NCBI GenBank assembly: GCA_030789695.1
Contig: CM061141.1
Coordinates: 271,839,655 to 271,903,654 of the forward strand
DNA length: 64,000 nucleotides
Source: Scilla litardierei
Lineage: Eukaryota; Streptophyta; Magnoliopsida; Asparagales; Asparagaceae
Direction of reading: 5' to 3'
Shown: positions 1 through 11,942 of the stretch, in pieces
Layout: each line of letters begins with the position of its first letter
How positions within the stretch are numbered: the first letter of the stretch is position 1
Notes under the pieces: model-generated
The model's database searches: none
What the model was told of the DNA's origin: nothing
What the model saw: only the letters and a program-made list of their open reading frames with translations
Position numbers and translations under genes: made by a program

Positions 1-621
1 ACGCTTTTCGTGCACGTACTCTTGTTTGTGCACGTATTTATTTTGGAACTTTCTTGTATCCGAACCCTATGATGTTATATGCCGTTATGACCCACTCGAA
101 GAGTATTAATTTGTGGAAATATTTTGGAACGTCATTTCACGGGCCGTTCTCCCACGATTTGACTTTGTTTGAAGAGGCGTCGTGATTTTCACTTTTGTCG
201 TGAGACGTTTTTATTTTTAGTTTCATCCCTCGTCACCAAACTCATGATCAATCTTCTTAGTTTTATTTATCTAATCAGCACGGTCGCCCCAGTATTTATC
301 TCACAATTTTAAAGCTCCGTTTGACCCACTTTCACTATCCTTCCCAATCTTTTACGGTTAACCCTAAGTATTTTGCATATCCAAATCACTTGTAAATCGT
401 AGCCCCTACCTACCATTGGCCGAACCCTAGTCACGCACCCAGCCGAATCAGTACACCGCACACACGCACCCAGTTCCACGCACACCACGATTTGTTTTGA
501 GTAAGGCTTTTGTATAATAATAAAGAGGAACCTAAGCTTTTAAAACCAGACAAGCCCATACTTTCAAATGCTGCCAAGCCTTACTATAGTATAATAAAAA
601 TCCTAAGCCCACCTGTAGCCT

Positions 622-646
622 CACGTGGGCCTACCCCCTCTTATAA
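622..646 (+). promoter_or_regulatory. Candidate LTR promoter: G-box and TATA-like motif
   Basis: CACGTG (622-627) is followed 14 bases later by TATAA (642-646), then by a C-rich stretch like a plant 5' untranslated region. The same pair is kept in the 3' LTR (7629-7634 and 7649-7653). The role is inferred; no transcript start can be seen. Confidence 0.4.
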
Positions 647-2418
647 CCAGATTCATTTAACCCAGAGTACCCTAGGGCAATTCTTTATCACGCAAAACAT
701 CTCGCTTGCGCCGCCTCTATTTTCCTTGTCGCACGGAGCTCCTCGCATCCCAGCCATTGCACGCACGAGCTTCTCTCCGCGCCTTCACAACCCCCACGCC
801 GTCGTTCCCCTCTCATCGACCCGACCCCCACGGCGACCTATCTCCGACGATATCACCTCCCCTTCGCAAGATCCCGCCCAAGACCCCCTCTCGAATTGCC
901 GTTTCCCTCAAGCCACCGGCCTCCTAGTCTCCAGCACCCTTCCAGCCAACTGCCCTCCGCGGCAGCCCTATCTCCATGAACTCAGGCCATCTATCGTGCG
1001 CAACCACCTCTTTCCCAACATGCTGCAGCACAAACCCTGATGGCTTTCGACCCCATCTCCCTTGATGCCGCTTTTCCCCTAGACCTGCCGGAAACCGCCA
1101 GTTCGATCCTTCATCCCGTCACCGAACCGCTCTCCAGCCATCTCCCCGTCGTGAAACGTCGCCAGACGCTGCCCTGTGATGCTGTACCTCCCCAGGCACC
1201 GGCGCACAGCAGTTGCAGCGACCGCCGCGCAGCACAGCGCCACCTAACCCTGTCGGAGCTCCGTTCGGCCTCCCCGCGTCCCTCCCCGGTGCAGCAGCGC
1301 CCGCCGCTGCCGCAGCGACATCTCCATGCGCTGCTCTACCTCTTCGTCGTTTATCTCCCCCGCCAGGGCTGTCACGGCGCCGCCCGCATCGCGTATACCC
1401 TCGCCGTAACATCGACGTGATCCTCTGTCGTCAGTCCGTGCCCCGCCCTAGCCGCATGCAAAGCAACGTGGTGAGCACTCTTTTGTTGACGTAAATGTAG
1501 CATGCGGGTATTTAAACATTGTATGTTACTGGTATTTTATATTAGACTAACATTAGTTATGATAACTTGCTAGTACTATAGTGTATGATATGTTAGGCTG
1601 CTGTATTGTTTTAATTAATAAGCTTAGTTGTATGTTATATTAACAGTAAGTAACTTATAGCGTATTTTAGGTTATTTTACTAGTCTCTAATGAACAGTGA
1701 CATGTATATGTTGAGCAGTAGCTTTTAATTGGAGCTTTAATATTATTCGAACGCCTCTCTTGGTTTAGATAACTTAATTAAGATTGGGTCACTTGACGTT
1801 TTAGGGCTTGTCTAAATATTCTAGCCATCGTCACAAACTCATTCGTGCACGTGATTTTTATCACAGAGTATCTGTCTTCCTATACCGTGCGCAATACATG
1901 AATCCAACCTCTGGCGTCGCTACCCGATGCCAGAGTAGCTCTCGCGTCGTGTTGAGGTAAGATCTGCCCCGTAGGAATCACCACTTGCCTGTTTATCAAC
2001 TAAAATTGGTACTTTCTGATGATTGTGTTTCACTAATCAAGATTAATAAATTGGGATGTAGGCTGGACTGCGAACTGATCACATAGGTAGTTTGGACTTT
2101 GATTGATCGTGACTTCAGATTGGTCGTTCAGGCAAGTGAAACTTGCCAGATCTTTGTTTAGGCCATGTCTTAGGCCACTTCTTGTTTTAGGCGTAAAAGG
2201 GACTAGGCGACGAAATGATACTCGCCTAGACGCAATTTTAAGATCTCGCTTGACAACGAAGCTAGATCTGTCACCCTGCCATGTCATTCATGCATTTGTA
2301 ACTGCCATGTTTAAATTTCCATATCTGTACGCAGTTACTCTTGCCATGCCATGCATTCTAAACTTGTGATCTCATGCTTGAATGTTTCATTTGTAGCACA
2401 CGCTACTTGTACTTCTTG

Positions 2419-2555
2419 GCTCGTGATCCAGAAGCGGGCTACATGTGTTGGTCAAAAGCCAATGCCCGATTTCCTTGTTCAGGCTAGGCACATGCGTTGC
2501 AGGCACAACCCTATTCCAGAAGAAACACTTCCTGGCTCGTGATCCAGAAGCGAGC
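2419..2555 (+). repeat. Duplicated hairpin in A's LTR
   Basis: Two copies (2419-2439 and 2535-2555) of a hairpin with the same 11-base loop TGATCCAGAAG. The stems are GCTCG/CGGGC and GCTCG/CGAGC; the first has one G-T pair. A related single hairpin is in element D's LTRs, near 46441 and 52926 on the minus strand. Function is unknown. Confidence 0.5.
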
Positions 2556-2906
2556 ATTCCATGTTCGGGGGTAAAGCTCTGGCTCGATACACGTGGAGGG
2601 GCAAGGTTGAGCGACCACGCAGCGTAGAAGTGTGCCCGTACAGCCACTTCAGCTGTAAGGCGTGAACTCTGTGCACGACATGAAAACGTGACTTGTGATT
2701 GTTGTAGTTGCTACTCTTGCCATGCCATGCTAGTTGTCCTCTTGTACTTGTTGTTGTACTTTACTTTACCTGTTGCACTCATACTTTAACTGCCATGTCA
2801 TTGTATCATGCTAGAACTGCTAGGTTGCTTTGCTTTACTTTCAGTTTCCTTGCACAAGTCTCTTGTAGACTTGCTGACATGTGCCCCTTGCTCTTTTGGG
2901 TGTCAC

Positions 2907-3017
2907 ATGTTAGACCCTGAGCCAGAGACCGTTGCTGAAGACGTGGTGTTTGCTGATGCTGAGCCTGAGCCCATGTCTGTCGAGGAGGAGTTAGTGGACA
3001 CCGTTAACCAGTCTTAG
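2907..3017 (+). other. Short conserved ORF inside A's LTR (36 codons)
   Basis: An acidic 36-residue frame starts MLDPEPETVAEDVV and ends NQS-stop. An in-frame upstream ATG at 2808 would make 69 residues. The 3' LTR copy (9912-10022) keeps the frame with a few replacements. The related but diverged LTR of element D has a clear counterpart (minus strand from 45753 and from 52236) that begins MLDPELEAVAEDVV but is out of frame after about 14 codons through a one-base difference. No known domain is recognised. This could be a real micropeptide or simply conserved LTR nucleotide sequence. Confidence 0.35.
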
Positions 3018-6000
3018 TGACCTTGCTGAGCTTTCCTTTTGTTTTCGGATTGCTGTTAGTTGTCGATGCGTGACACCTTTACTTTGTACGTTGTACTTTT
3101 GTTGGCCGTGTTTGGGCCTTAGACTCTTTTCTTTTCAGCCTGGTGGCTTTTCTGTGATGTTGGATCTTATTTTATGGATATTCTGAGATTGCTTTTGTCT
3201 CATTATCTTTGTTTCGTATCGCATTTGCAAGGACCTGCCATTTGAAGTTTTATTGACGCTTATCAGGCTTGTATCTTCGCAGCTTCAAGTCTGTGCGGAC
3301 CTACTCACGCCTCGACTCCATATTTTTGGGAAGCGGGTCGTGACAGGTTTTGTTGCTGGCCCATGCAGGTCCGTCTTGCAACTGTGAATTATCGTAACAA
3401 CGTTAATAACTATGGAATGTCCATTAAATAAATTTCAACATCCGAGTCATAAGCCTTGAGCCTAGTTCTAATCGTTTTTCTATGTCACTAGGTGGTAAGA
3501 AGACTTAGTTAGACGTCTGTGCTTGCTAGTTAGAGGTCCCTGATTGATAGTTAGACTCCCTGCTAGGAATTGATTTAATCGTCTTAGGAGTTACCTTAGT
3601 GGTTCTTGTCTAACTCTGACCATAGTAGACTTCTAGAATTACTTTAGTCGTCGCTTGGGTTCATCGATTTCGGGTCAAGCTGAACGCATTTCATTACAGT
3701 CTTGTTCCTTAGGAAGTCGTAGCGCCAAGTTTCTTAATCTTTAGTTTGTCGACTGTAGGAGTTTCCACGTAGATTTTCCTGGGTCATATCCTAGGCGTAT
3801 GTATGTTTTGATCATCCGACCATTTTCCTTGCCTCGATTCACGAGATCGCCTCATGACGATCGTCGTCAATTTTCAAATCTCTCCGTTACAAATCTTGAC
3901 TCTTCTGAAAATATTTTTCGATTTCCTTTTTCCCTAAGTTTAAATTTGTTCAAAAATTTTAATATATACATACTTAGACTTCGTACTCTTTTGTTGACTT
4001 AAATTTTTAAAACTTTTGTCGAGATTTTTTGAATACTAGCTTATGATATTTTTCAAGCCTATACATTTCGTACCTATGTAAATACCTTGTCCCTTCATAT
4101 ATTAATTTTATTCTGAACCGTACTTTTATTTTGTCCAATTCGATTTATAATTTTCTTTTCTTATATATGCCATTCGAATGACACATCGCGCTTACTTTTA
4201 ATATACTTTTCAAGTCACATGGGACTTCAGCTTTCAGCAAGTCGATTTTATGCTCATCGTTTTCCCTATTTAAGATTTTTGTAAAATTACTATTTCGTAA
4301 CCATTTCTTGATCTAGACCCTCCATAATTCGGTTTTAAAGCTTTATTACCAATTTTGATAATTCTACTACTAAGTTATTATTATCATTCCGTTTACCATA
4401 CATACTTTTAGAATAATTTCTAAACTAAATAGAATTTCGATTATTTTTATATATCCGTACCAGGCTTGTTGTGCTCGTATGTTAAGATCTTTGTATAAAT
4501 CAGTTTCTGTTGGCAAATCCGGGTTTCTCTAAAAGTACTTCCAATATTGTTTATTTGAAATTCTCTCCAGTTTTAAGACTTGGGAAACATTTGGCATGAG
4601 CATAAATCCTCTACACTATAGTTGATCTGATTTCATTCTTTGAATCTCGAAACTTTTGCCAACATTATTAAAATTACTGCCGCATATCATTTTCTAACCT
4701 ATGTCCTTAATGTTCGTGTAAATGATTTACTTTCCTCATGATAATTATATAAGCCAATAAACCATTTTCTCTTATTATGTATATTCGACTCAAACTTGTT
4801 TCGAACAACTTGTTTTATCGATCTCCAAATATTTTATACAGACGAGGACTCCAACTTTTGAAGTACAACAATTTTCAAATTTCACGTATTTTAGCCTATG
4901 TTATTTACACTATTTTCTTTCTGTATCCTATAAGGGTATCACTACATCTCCTTTTCCTCTACCTAAACATTCACAATTGAGTCACTGTTTCACCTAACCA
5001 AGCTGTCTCCTTATAGTCGTCCTATCTGAACCCGTGCTTATCGATCCTTCCCTCATTACGCTATCGACCTCGGTCTCCCTCTATTGCTTAGGCTTTAGTG
5101 CTCGTCAAAGACTGTGTCAACTCTAATTTGTTAGTAGGCCCTTGGACCTTTGTGATGTTGTCGTGGTGCATGTACCTAAGTTGAGTGCGTGGGCTTGAAT
5201 GAGTGTACTCCCCTGTAGTATATTAATGTTTGCCTATTGTGTGATATATACAGACTCAGAGTTATTCATGATGTTATGAAGTTGTATGTGTGTTAGTATT
5301 TATAGATATGTGTGTGGATAGCTATACCACTCTAGGGACGTCTTTGTATATAAGAATCAGTGTTGGAATATCTAATGTGGTGTATGCAGTTGGAGATACT
5401 TATAATGGTTGAAATAATATGTTGGTAAAGTTATGTGTATGTTAGGTGTGATAATAATAGGTGTACGTATAGTTAAGTTAGGCATATTATATGACCTATA
5501 TGTTAGTACGTGTGAGTATGTGCTCATACGTAGATACGTATTGTGCTTAGACGTAAGTAGTTATGTATTTGCTGCATGAGTATATAGGTGATATACATAT
5601 GGTAGTAGGATTATAATTTTGATTGGTATTGCTTGCTTTTACGGGATTTTGTATGCGTGTATACCATGAGGTATACACAACTATTGCATATCTTAACTAT
5701 GTATGAAGTAGATGTGTTGGTATACTAATTATAGGTAGGAGGATATGGTGTGAATATATGTGTTACATGTGTGTGACTATACAGTGAATGCATGTATTAG
5801 GGAGGGTGTAATAATTATACGTGTGTTGATATTCGTAATATTATTTCGGTATGTAGAGAGATTGAATTATATGGGTGTTATTTGATTAAATATAAAGTTG
5901 TGATTGATACTATGATTTGTAAGTGTGGTACGTTGGTAGGTATATGAGTATATTAAGGTATTGTGTTGGTGTAGATATAAGTATCGTGCTATGTATATAG

Positions 6001-6026
6001 AGTATTCTGATATGAGTTTTGAGTCT

Positions 6027-6042
6027 CACTCAAGCTTGAGTG
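6027..6042. repeat. 16-bp perfect palindrome in A's internal region
   Basis: CACTCAAGCTTGAGTG reads the same on both strands. An identical palindrome is in element D at 48940-48955. Element H keeps the arms CACTCA/TGAGTG around a changed centre at 62953-62968. Confidence 0.7.
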
Positions 6043-6973
6043 GGTATACTTTAAGTATATTCTTACATATGTCTGTGGTTTGCGTGTAGTACCATGAATA
6101 TAGCGATGGATGATGTATGTATAGTAATAAGATTGTTTGTGCCTGGTTGTGTTACGCACATGATTGTGAGTCGCTATACCAGTATATAGTTTTAGGTGTT
6201 GGTCTTGTGGTATAATTATTTACTAAGGACTTGACTGTGTGACGTATGTGTGCTAGCTAAACTAGGTGTGTAGATGTGCTGAGTATATAGTGGTATGATT
6301 GGTATGTATGAATGATATGTTAGCGCGTGCGGGCGTGCACTGTGCGCGGGTAAGTATGTGCTTATTTGTAGGTTTTTGTGACTATGGTATGTGTGGCGTG
6401 TCTTGAATATAGCTATAGGACAATATGCGATGTGAATATATGGTGAAATATTTGTGTGCATTTGAATAACTATATATCTGTGAATTCAAGGTAGTGGTGA
6501 ATGCATATTAGATATGGCAAGCATGAGTTAATGTGGTATGGTGTGATTACATGTGTTGTTAAGATTGAATGTACACTAGGAGATATATGGAGTAGTGTAT
6601 CCTTATTGTTTTGTTCATAGGTAGTTATCTAAACGTGGAGTATTACGATTGTATATGCTGGTATGAATTATTTAATTGTTTGGGAGTAGGTAAACCATGG
6701 TGTGTAATAAGTGTTTAATAGTTATATACGGATCTACGTGATTATATGAATGATTGAAGTAAGTGTATGAATTTGACTGACTATGATAGGTGTAAGTTTA
6801 GAATGGGCGTAAATATATACATGTTGGTAGTAATACTGCTTGACTACCTAGTGCATATATAAGCACTCGTAGTGACTATATTTAGTTTGAATTATAATGT
6901 GATATGATTGGAGTAGCTACTAGAGTGACTAGATATATTTATAGTTAGAATGTCCGAGGACGGACTTTATTCT

Positions 6974-6986
6974 AAGGTGGGTAGGA
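6974..6986 (+). other. Polypurine tract of element A
   Basis: AAGGTGGGTAGGA directly abuts the 3' LTR start TGTCACGG. The same tract abuts the LTR of D (reverse complement, 47967-47979) and, as AAGGTGGGTAGAT, that of H (63358-63370). This is the expected plus-strand primer. Confidence 0.7.
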
Positions 6987-9900
6987 TGTCACGGTCTGTT
7001 TTCGACTGTACGCTTTTTGTGCACGTACTCTTGTTCGTGCACGTATTTATTTTGGAACTTTCTTGTATCCGAACCCTATGATGTTATATGCCGTTATGAC
7101 CCACTCGAAGAGTATTAATTTGTGGAAATATTTTGAAACGCCATTTCACGAGCCGTTCTCCCACGATTTGACTTTGTTTGAAGAGGCGTCGTGATTTTCA
7201 CTTTTGTCGTGAGACGTTTTTATTTTTAGTTTCATCCCTCGTCGCCAAACTTGTGATCAGTCTTCTTAGTTTCGTTTCTCTAATCAGCACGGTCGCCCCA
7301 GTATTTATCTCACAATTTTAAATCCCAGTTTGACCCACTTTCACTATCCTTCCCAATCTTTTCGGTTAACCCTAAGTATTTTGTATATCCAAATCACTTG
7401 TAAATCGTAGCCCCTACCTACCCTTGGCCGAACCCTAGTCACGCACCCAGCCGAATCAGTACACCGCACACACGCACCCAGTTCCACGCACACCACGGTT
7501 TGTTTTGAGTAAGGCTTTTGTATAATAATAAAGAGGAACCTAAGCTTTTAAAACCAGACAAGCCCATACTTTCAAATGCTGCCAAGCCTTACTATATTAT
7601 AATAAAATCCTAAGCCCACATGTAGCCTCACGTGGGCCTACCCCCTCTTATAACCCGATTCATTTAAACCAGAGTACCCTAGGGCAATTCTTTATCACGC
7701 AAAACATCTCGCTTGCACCGCCTCTATTTTCCTTGTCGCACGGAGCTCCTCGCATCCCAGCCATTGTACGCACGAGCTTCTCTCCGCGCCTTCACAACCC
7801 CCACGCCGTCGTTCCCCTCTCATCGACCCGACCCCCACGACGATCTATCTCCGACGATATCACCTCCCCTTCGCAAGATCCCGCCCAAGACCCCCTCTCG
7901 AATTGCCGTTTCCCTCAAGCCGCCGGCCTCCTAGTCTCCAGCACCCTTCCGGCCAACTGCCCTCTGCGGCAGCCCTATCTCCATGAACTCAGGCCATCTA
8001 TCATGCGCAACCACCTCTTTCCCAACATGCTGCCGCACAAACCCTGATGGCTTCCGACCCCATCTCCATTGATGCTGCTTTTCCCCTAGACCCGCCGGAA
8101 ACCACCAGTCCGACCCTTCATCCCGTCGCTGGACCGCTCTCTGGCCATCTCCCTGCCGTGAAACGTCGCCAGACGCCGCCCTGTGCCGCTGTACCTCCCC
8201 AGGCACTGGCGCACAGCAGCTGCAGCGATCGCCACGCAGCACAGTGCCACCTAACCCCGCCGGAGCTCCGTTCGCCCTCCCCGCATGCCTCCCCGGCGTA
8301 GCAGCGCCCGCCGCTGCCGCAACAAGATCTCCATGTGCTGCTCTACCTCTCCATCGTTTATCTCCCCCGCCAAGGCTGTCAAGGTGCCGCCTGCATCGCG
8401 TATACCCTCGCCGTAACATTGACGTGATCCTCTGTCGTCAGTCCGTGCCCCGCCCTAGCCGCCTGCAAAGCAACGTGGTGAGCACTCTTTTGTTGACGTA
8501 AATGTAGCACGCAGGTATTTAAATATTGTATGTTACTGGTATTTTATATTAGACTAACATTAGTTATGATAACTTGCTAGTACTATAGTGTATGATATGT
8601 TAGGCTGCTGTATTGTTTTAATTAATAAGCTTAGTTGTATGTTATATTAACAGTAAGTAACTTATAGCGTATTTAAGGTTATTTTACTAGTCTCTAATGA
8701 ACAGTGACCTGTATATGTTGAGCAGTAGATTTTAATTGGAGCTTTAATATTATTCGAACGCCTCTCTTGGTTTAGATACCTTAATTAAGATTGGGTCACT
8801 TGACGTTTTAGGGCTTGTCTAATTATTCTAGCCATCGTCACAAACTCATTCGTGCACGTGATTTTTATCACAGAGTATCCGTCTTTCTATACCGTGCGCA
8901 ATACAGGAATCCAACCTCTGGCGTCGCTACCCGATGCCAGAGTAGCTCTCGCGTCGTGTTGAGGTAAGATTTGCCCCGTAGGAATCACCACTTGCCTGTT
9001 AATCAACTAAAATTGGTACTTTCTGATGGTTATGTTTCACTAATCAAGATTAATAAATTGGGATGTAGGCTGGACTGCAAACTGATCGCATAGGTAGTTT
9101 GGACTCTGATTATCGTGACTTCAGCTTGGTCGTTCAGGCAAGTGAAACTTTCCAGATCTTTGTTTAGGCCATGTCTTAGGACACTTCTTGTTTTAGGCGT
9201 AAAAGAGACTAGGCGACGAATTGATACTCGCCTAGACGCAATTTTAAGATCTGGCTTGACGGCGAAGCTAGATCTGTCACCCTGCCATGTCATTCATGCA
9301 TTTGTAACTGTCATGTTTAAATTTCCATATCTGTACGCACTTACTCTTGCCATGCCATGCATTCTAAACTTGTCATCTCATGCTTGAATGTTTCTTTTGT
9401 AGCACACACTACTTGTACTTCCTGGCTCGTGATACAGAAGCGGGCTACATGTTTTGGTCATAAACCAATGCCCGATTTCCTTGTTCAGGCTAGACACATG
9501 CGTTGCAGGCACAACCCTATGCCAAAAGAAACACTTTCTGGCTCGTGATCCAGAAGCGAGCATTCAATGTTCGGGGGTAAAGCCCTGGCTCGATACACGT
9601 GGAGGGGTAGGGTTGAGCGACCACTCAGCGTAGAAGTGTGCCCGTACAACCACTTCAGCTGTAAGGCGTGAACTCAGTGCACGACATGAAAACGTGACTT
9701 GTGATTGTTGTAGTTGCTACTCTTGCCATGCCATGCTAGTTGTCCTCTTGCACTTGTTGTTGTACTTTACTTTACCTGTTGCACCATACTTTAACTGCCA
9801 TGTCATTGCATCATGCGAGAACTACTAGGTTGCTTTGCTTTACTTTCAGTTTCCTTGCACAAGTCTCCTGTAGACTTGCTGACATATGCCCTTTGCTCTT

Positions 9901-10350
9901 TTGGGTGTCACATGTTAGACCCTGAGCCAGAGACCGTTGCTGAAGACGTGGTGTTTGCTGACGCTGAGCCTGAGCCCATGTTTGTCAAGGAGGAGTTAGT
10001 GGACACTGGTGACCAGTCTTAATGACCTTGCTGAGCTTTCTTTTTATTTTAGGATTGCTGTTAGTTGTCGATGCGTGACACCTTTACTTTGTATGTTGTA
10101 CTTTTGTTGGCCGTGTTTGGGCCTTAGACTCTTTTCTTTTCAGCCTGATGGCTTTTCTGTGATGTTGGATCTTATTTTATGGATATTATGAGATTGCTTT
10201 TGTCTCATTATCTTTGTTTCGTATCGCATTTACAAGGACCTGCCATTTGAAGTTTTATTGACGCTTATCAGGCTTGTAGCTTCGCAGCTTCAAGTCTGTG
10301 CAGACCTACTCACGCCTCGCCTCCATATTTTTGGGAAGCGGGTCGTGACA
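6987..10350 (+). repeat. 3' LTR of element A
   Basis: 3364 bases, TG...CA, matching the 5' LTR throughout. It ends GTCGTGACA and is followed at once by element B LTR sequence. Confidence 0.92.
9912..10022 (+). other. Second copy of the short LTR ORF
   Basis: Same length and frame as 2907-3017, ending GDQS-stop; an upstream in-frame ATG is at 9813. The differences from the 5' copy are replacements without a frame break. Confidence 0.35.
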
Positions 10351-11942
10351 CCCACTCTCGTGCAAACTCGAGTTACGATCTAGGTTGTGATAGTTCTTAT
10401 TCGTCCAATCTCTTGCAAACGAATACGGGTATAGATTTATAATAAAAATCCTTGCTTTGGTCCAATCTCTTGCAAACCAAGTCTAAAGAATCTCGATTAT
10501 AAACCTAAATTGAATATTTAGGCCTTCCAATTGATTAGAATCCAATCTCTTGCAAACCCCAATCGATGGAAATCCCTTGCTATCCGTAATAAATCAATCA
10601 CAACCTAACCCCTTTAGCAATTTCAGTAACATAGAGATTCATTCATCACAAATCTGAAATTAGATCCATAGGGTTCATCCCTTTGCCCTAGAACAACAAA
10701 TCTACTTAAGCATAGCAATAACGATAGAGAAATTGATAGAAAACATTGCTTGCATATATAAAGATATCAAATCAAAGATTCAAATAATAAGAAGATACTT
10801 AGCTTTGATGAAGAACTTCAATCCCATTACAAGCTTTTAGATCCAAGAGGGGGCCTAGGGCATGGCCCAACCTCTAAAATAATCCCTAATAAAATATAAT
10901 GGGGACCCCTAGAGACGGCTACAAACCTCTTATATAGCCCACTAAAACCCTAGCAAATAACACCTAAAAACCCTCTGAAACCTGCGTCCAAAATCAGATC
11001 TGCACGTAACTTAAGTTCTGGGCCAGCAGCGACTCAGCAGAGTGGAAAGCTCACTCGGCCGAGTGAGAATTCCTGCAGAAACTCCAAAAAACAGCACTCT
11101 GTCAAAAACTGTCAAACTCGGCCGAGTGAAAGTGTCATTTGGCCGAGTGACACTGATATGCGAATTCCAGCACTGCAGCATCAACTTGCAGAGATTCTCC
11201 AGATTTCATCCGACCTCTGATTGGTACGTTCTTGGCGGCGGTGGAACCGTCATGAAGTCTACTATCCATAAAAAATATGAGAAAAATAATTTGACCACTG
11301 GAATGATAGCAGATTTCAAAAGAGAGGAAGGATGTCTGAAAATCTGGGCGCTCGTGTCATCGACGTCACTCGGCCGTGTGGGATTCTTCACTCGGGGCGA
11401 GTGGACTTCTCTACTCGGCCGAGTATGGTCTTCTTCTGTTCTCCCAAAATTCCAGAGAGTTCGGCTTGATTTCCTTCAGAAATTCTGACTCACTCGGGTG
11501 AGTGGAGTTCTCTACTCGACCGAGTGGAATTCCCCACTCGGCCGCGTGCATTATCGCATAAGGTCTCTTCGTAGAAGTTGTACTCGGCCGAGTACATTTC
11601 TACACTCGGTCGAGTGGGATGTGTTACTCGGCCAAGTGGCCTATTTCTGGATTTAACTCTTCTTCTCCTTGCTTCTACGTCGATTCTATCCATCTCCTTC
11701 TTCTTCCGCTCATCGTCCAGCACTGTTATCTCCTCAATAAGGCCATGGGCGACGCTCTGGTATGTGTGCAAATACCTTAAGCTCATTTTTGCTCCCGATT
11801 GCTCCATATTTACTAAAATCCGACAAAAATAAGAAATAGTGAAAATTAACGCAATTTCATCGAATAATCATGAAAATCGCATATGAGCAATTGAAATGGC
11901 ATGCAAACATGCAGAAAAAAGGTGTAAAATATAGACTGATCA
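10351..11942 (-). repeat. 3' LTR of element B (partial, cut by A)
   Basis: It aligns with 16105-17732 of the right LTR. The first ~480 bases lie beyond element A, outside the window. The end ...GACTGATCA forms an inverted repeat with the LTR start TGATCGCG. It contains the TATA motif (minus, 10930-10936), three complete constant-loop hairpins, and a palindrome cluster at 11050-11640. Confidence 0.88.

Larger units (their letters stand above)
1..3345 (+). repeat. 5' LTR of element A (lacks first ~23 bases)
   Basis: It is nearly identical to 6987-10350. It has an AT-rich first 450 bases, a C-rich block (about 700-1470), then a long AT-rich part. Open frames in the C-rich block are not kept between the two LTR copies: the frame at 1040-1420 is cut short in the 3' copy at 8301. 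I therefore do not call them genes. The 3' half (about 2030-3345) is related to the LTR of element D, while the 5' half is not. Confidence 0.9.
3346..6986 (+). other. Internal region of element A, no genes
   Basis: AT- and TG-rich sequence with no retroviral motif in any frame. The first bases after the LTR (GGTTTTGTTGCTGGCCC) are shared with element D but match no primer tRNA that I can name. The last 35 bases (GAGGACGG..., then a purine tract) are shared with D and H. Confidence 0.75.
1..10350 (+). mobile_element. Element A: gene-less large LTR retrotransposon derivative
   Basis: Two long direct repeats (1-3345 and 6987-10350) enclose 3.6 kb with no recognisable gag or pol. The repeat begins TGTCACGG and ends GTCGTGACA, i.e. 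TG...CA. The window starts about 23 bases inside the 5' LTR, judged by aligning base 1 with base 7010. A purine-rich tract sits directly before the 3' LTR. The right flank (10351 on) is the interior of the LTR of element B, so A inserted into B; the left target duplication lies outside the window. The two LTRs differ by scattered substitutions and small indels only, so the insertion is fairly young. It must have moved using proteins of another element. Its 3' internal end resembles that of D and H. Confidence 0.9.

Noticed and set aside
510..1494. Several overlapping ORFs in the C-rich block of A's LTR, possibly a captured host exon
   Set aside because: Frames are not kept between the two LTR copies (the 1040-1420 frame ends early at 8301 in the other copy), no known domain appears, and high GC alone produces open frames on both strands.
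3346..3380. Primer-binding site of element A
   Set aside because: The bases after the LTR are conserved with D but do not match a tRNA 3' end that I can identify with confidence.
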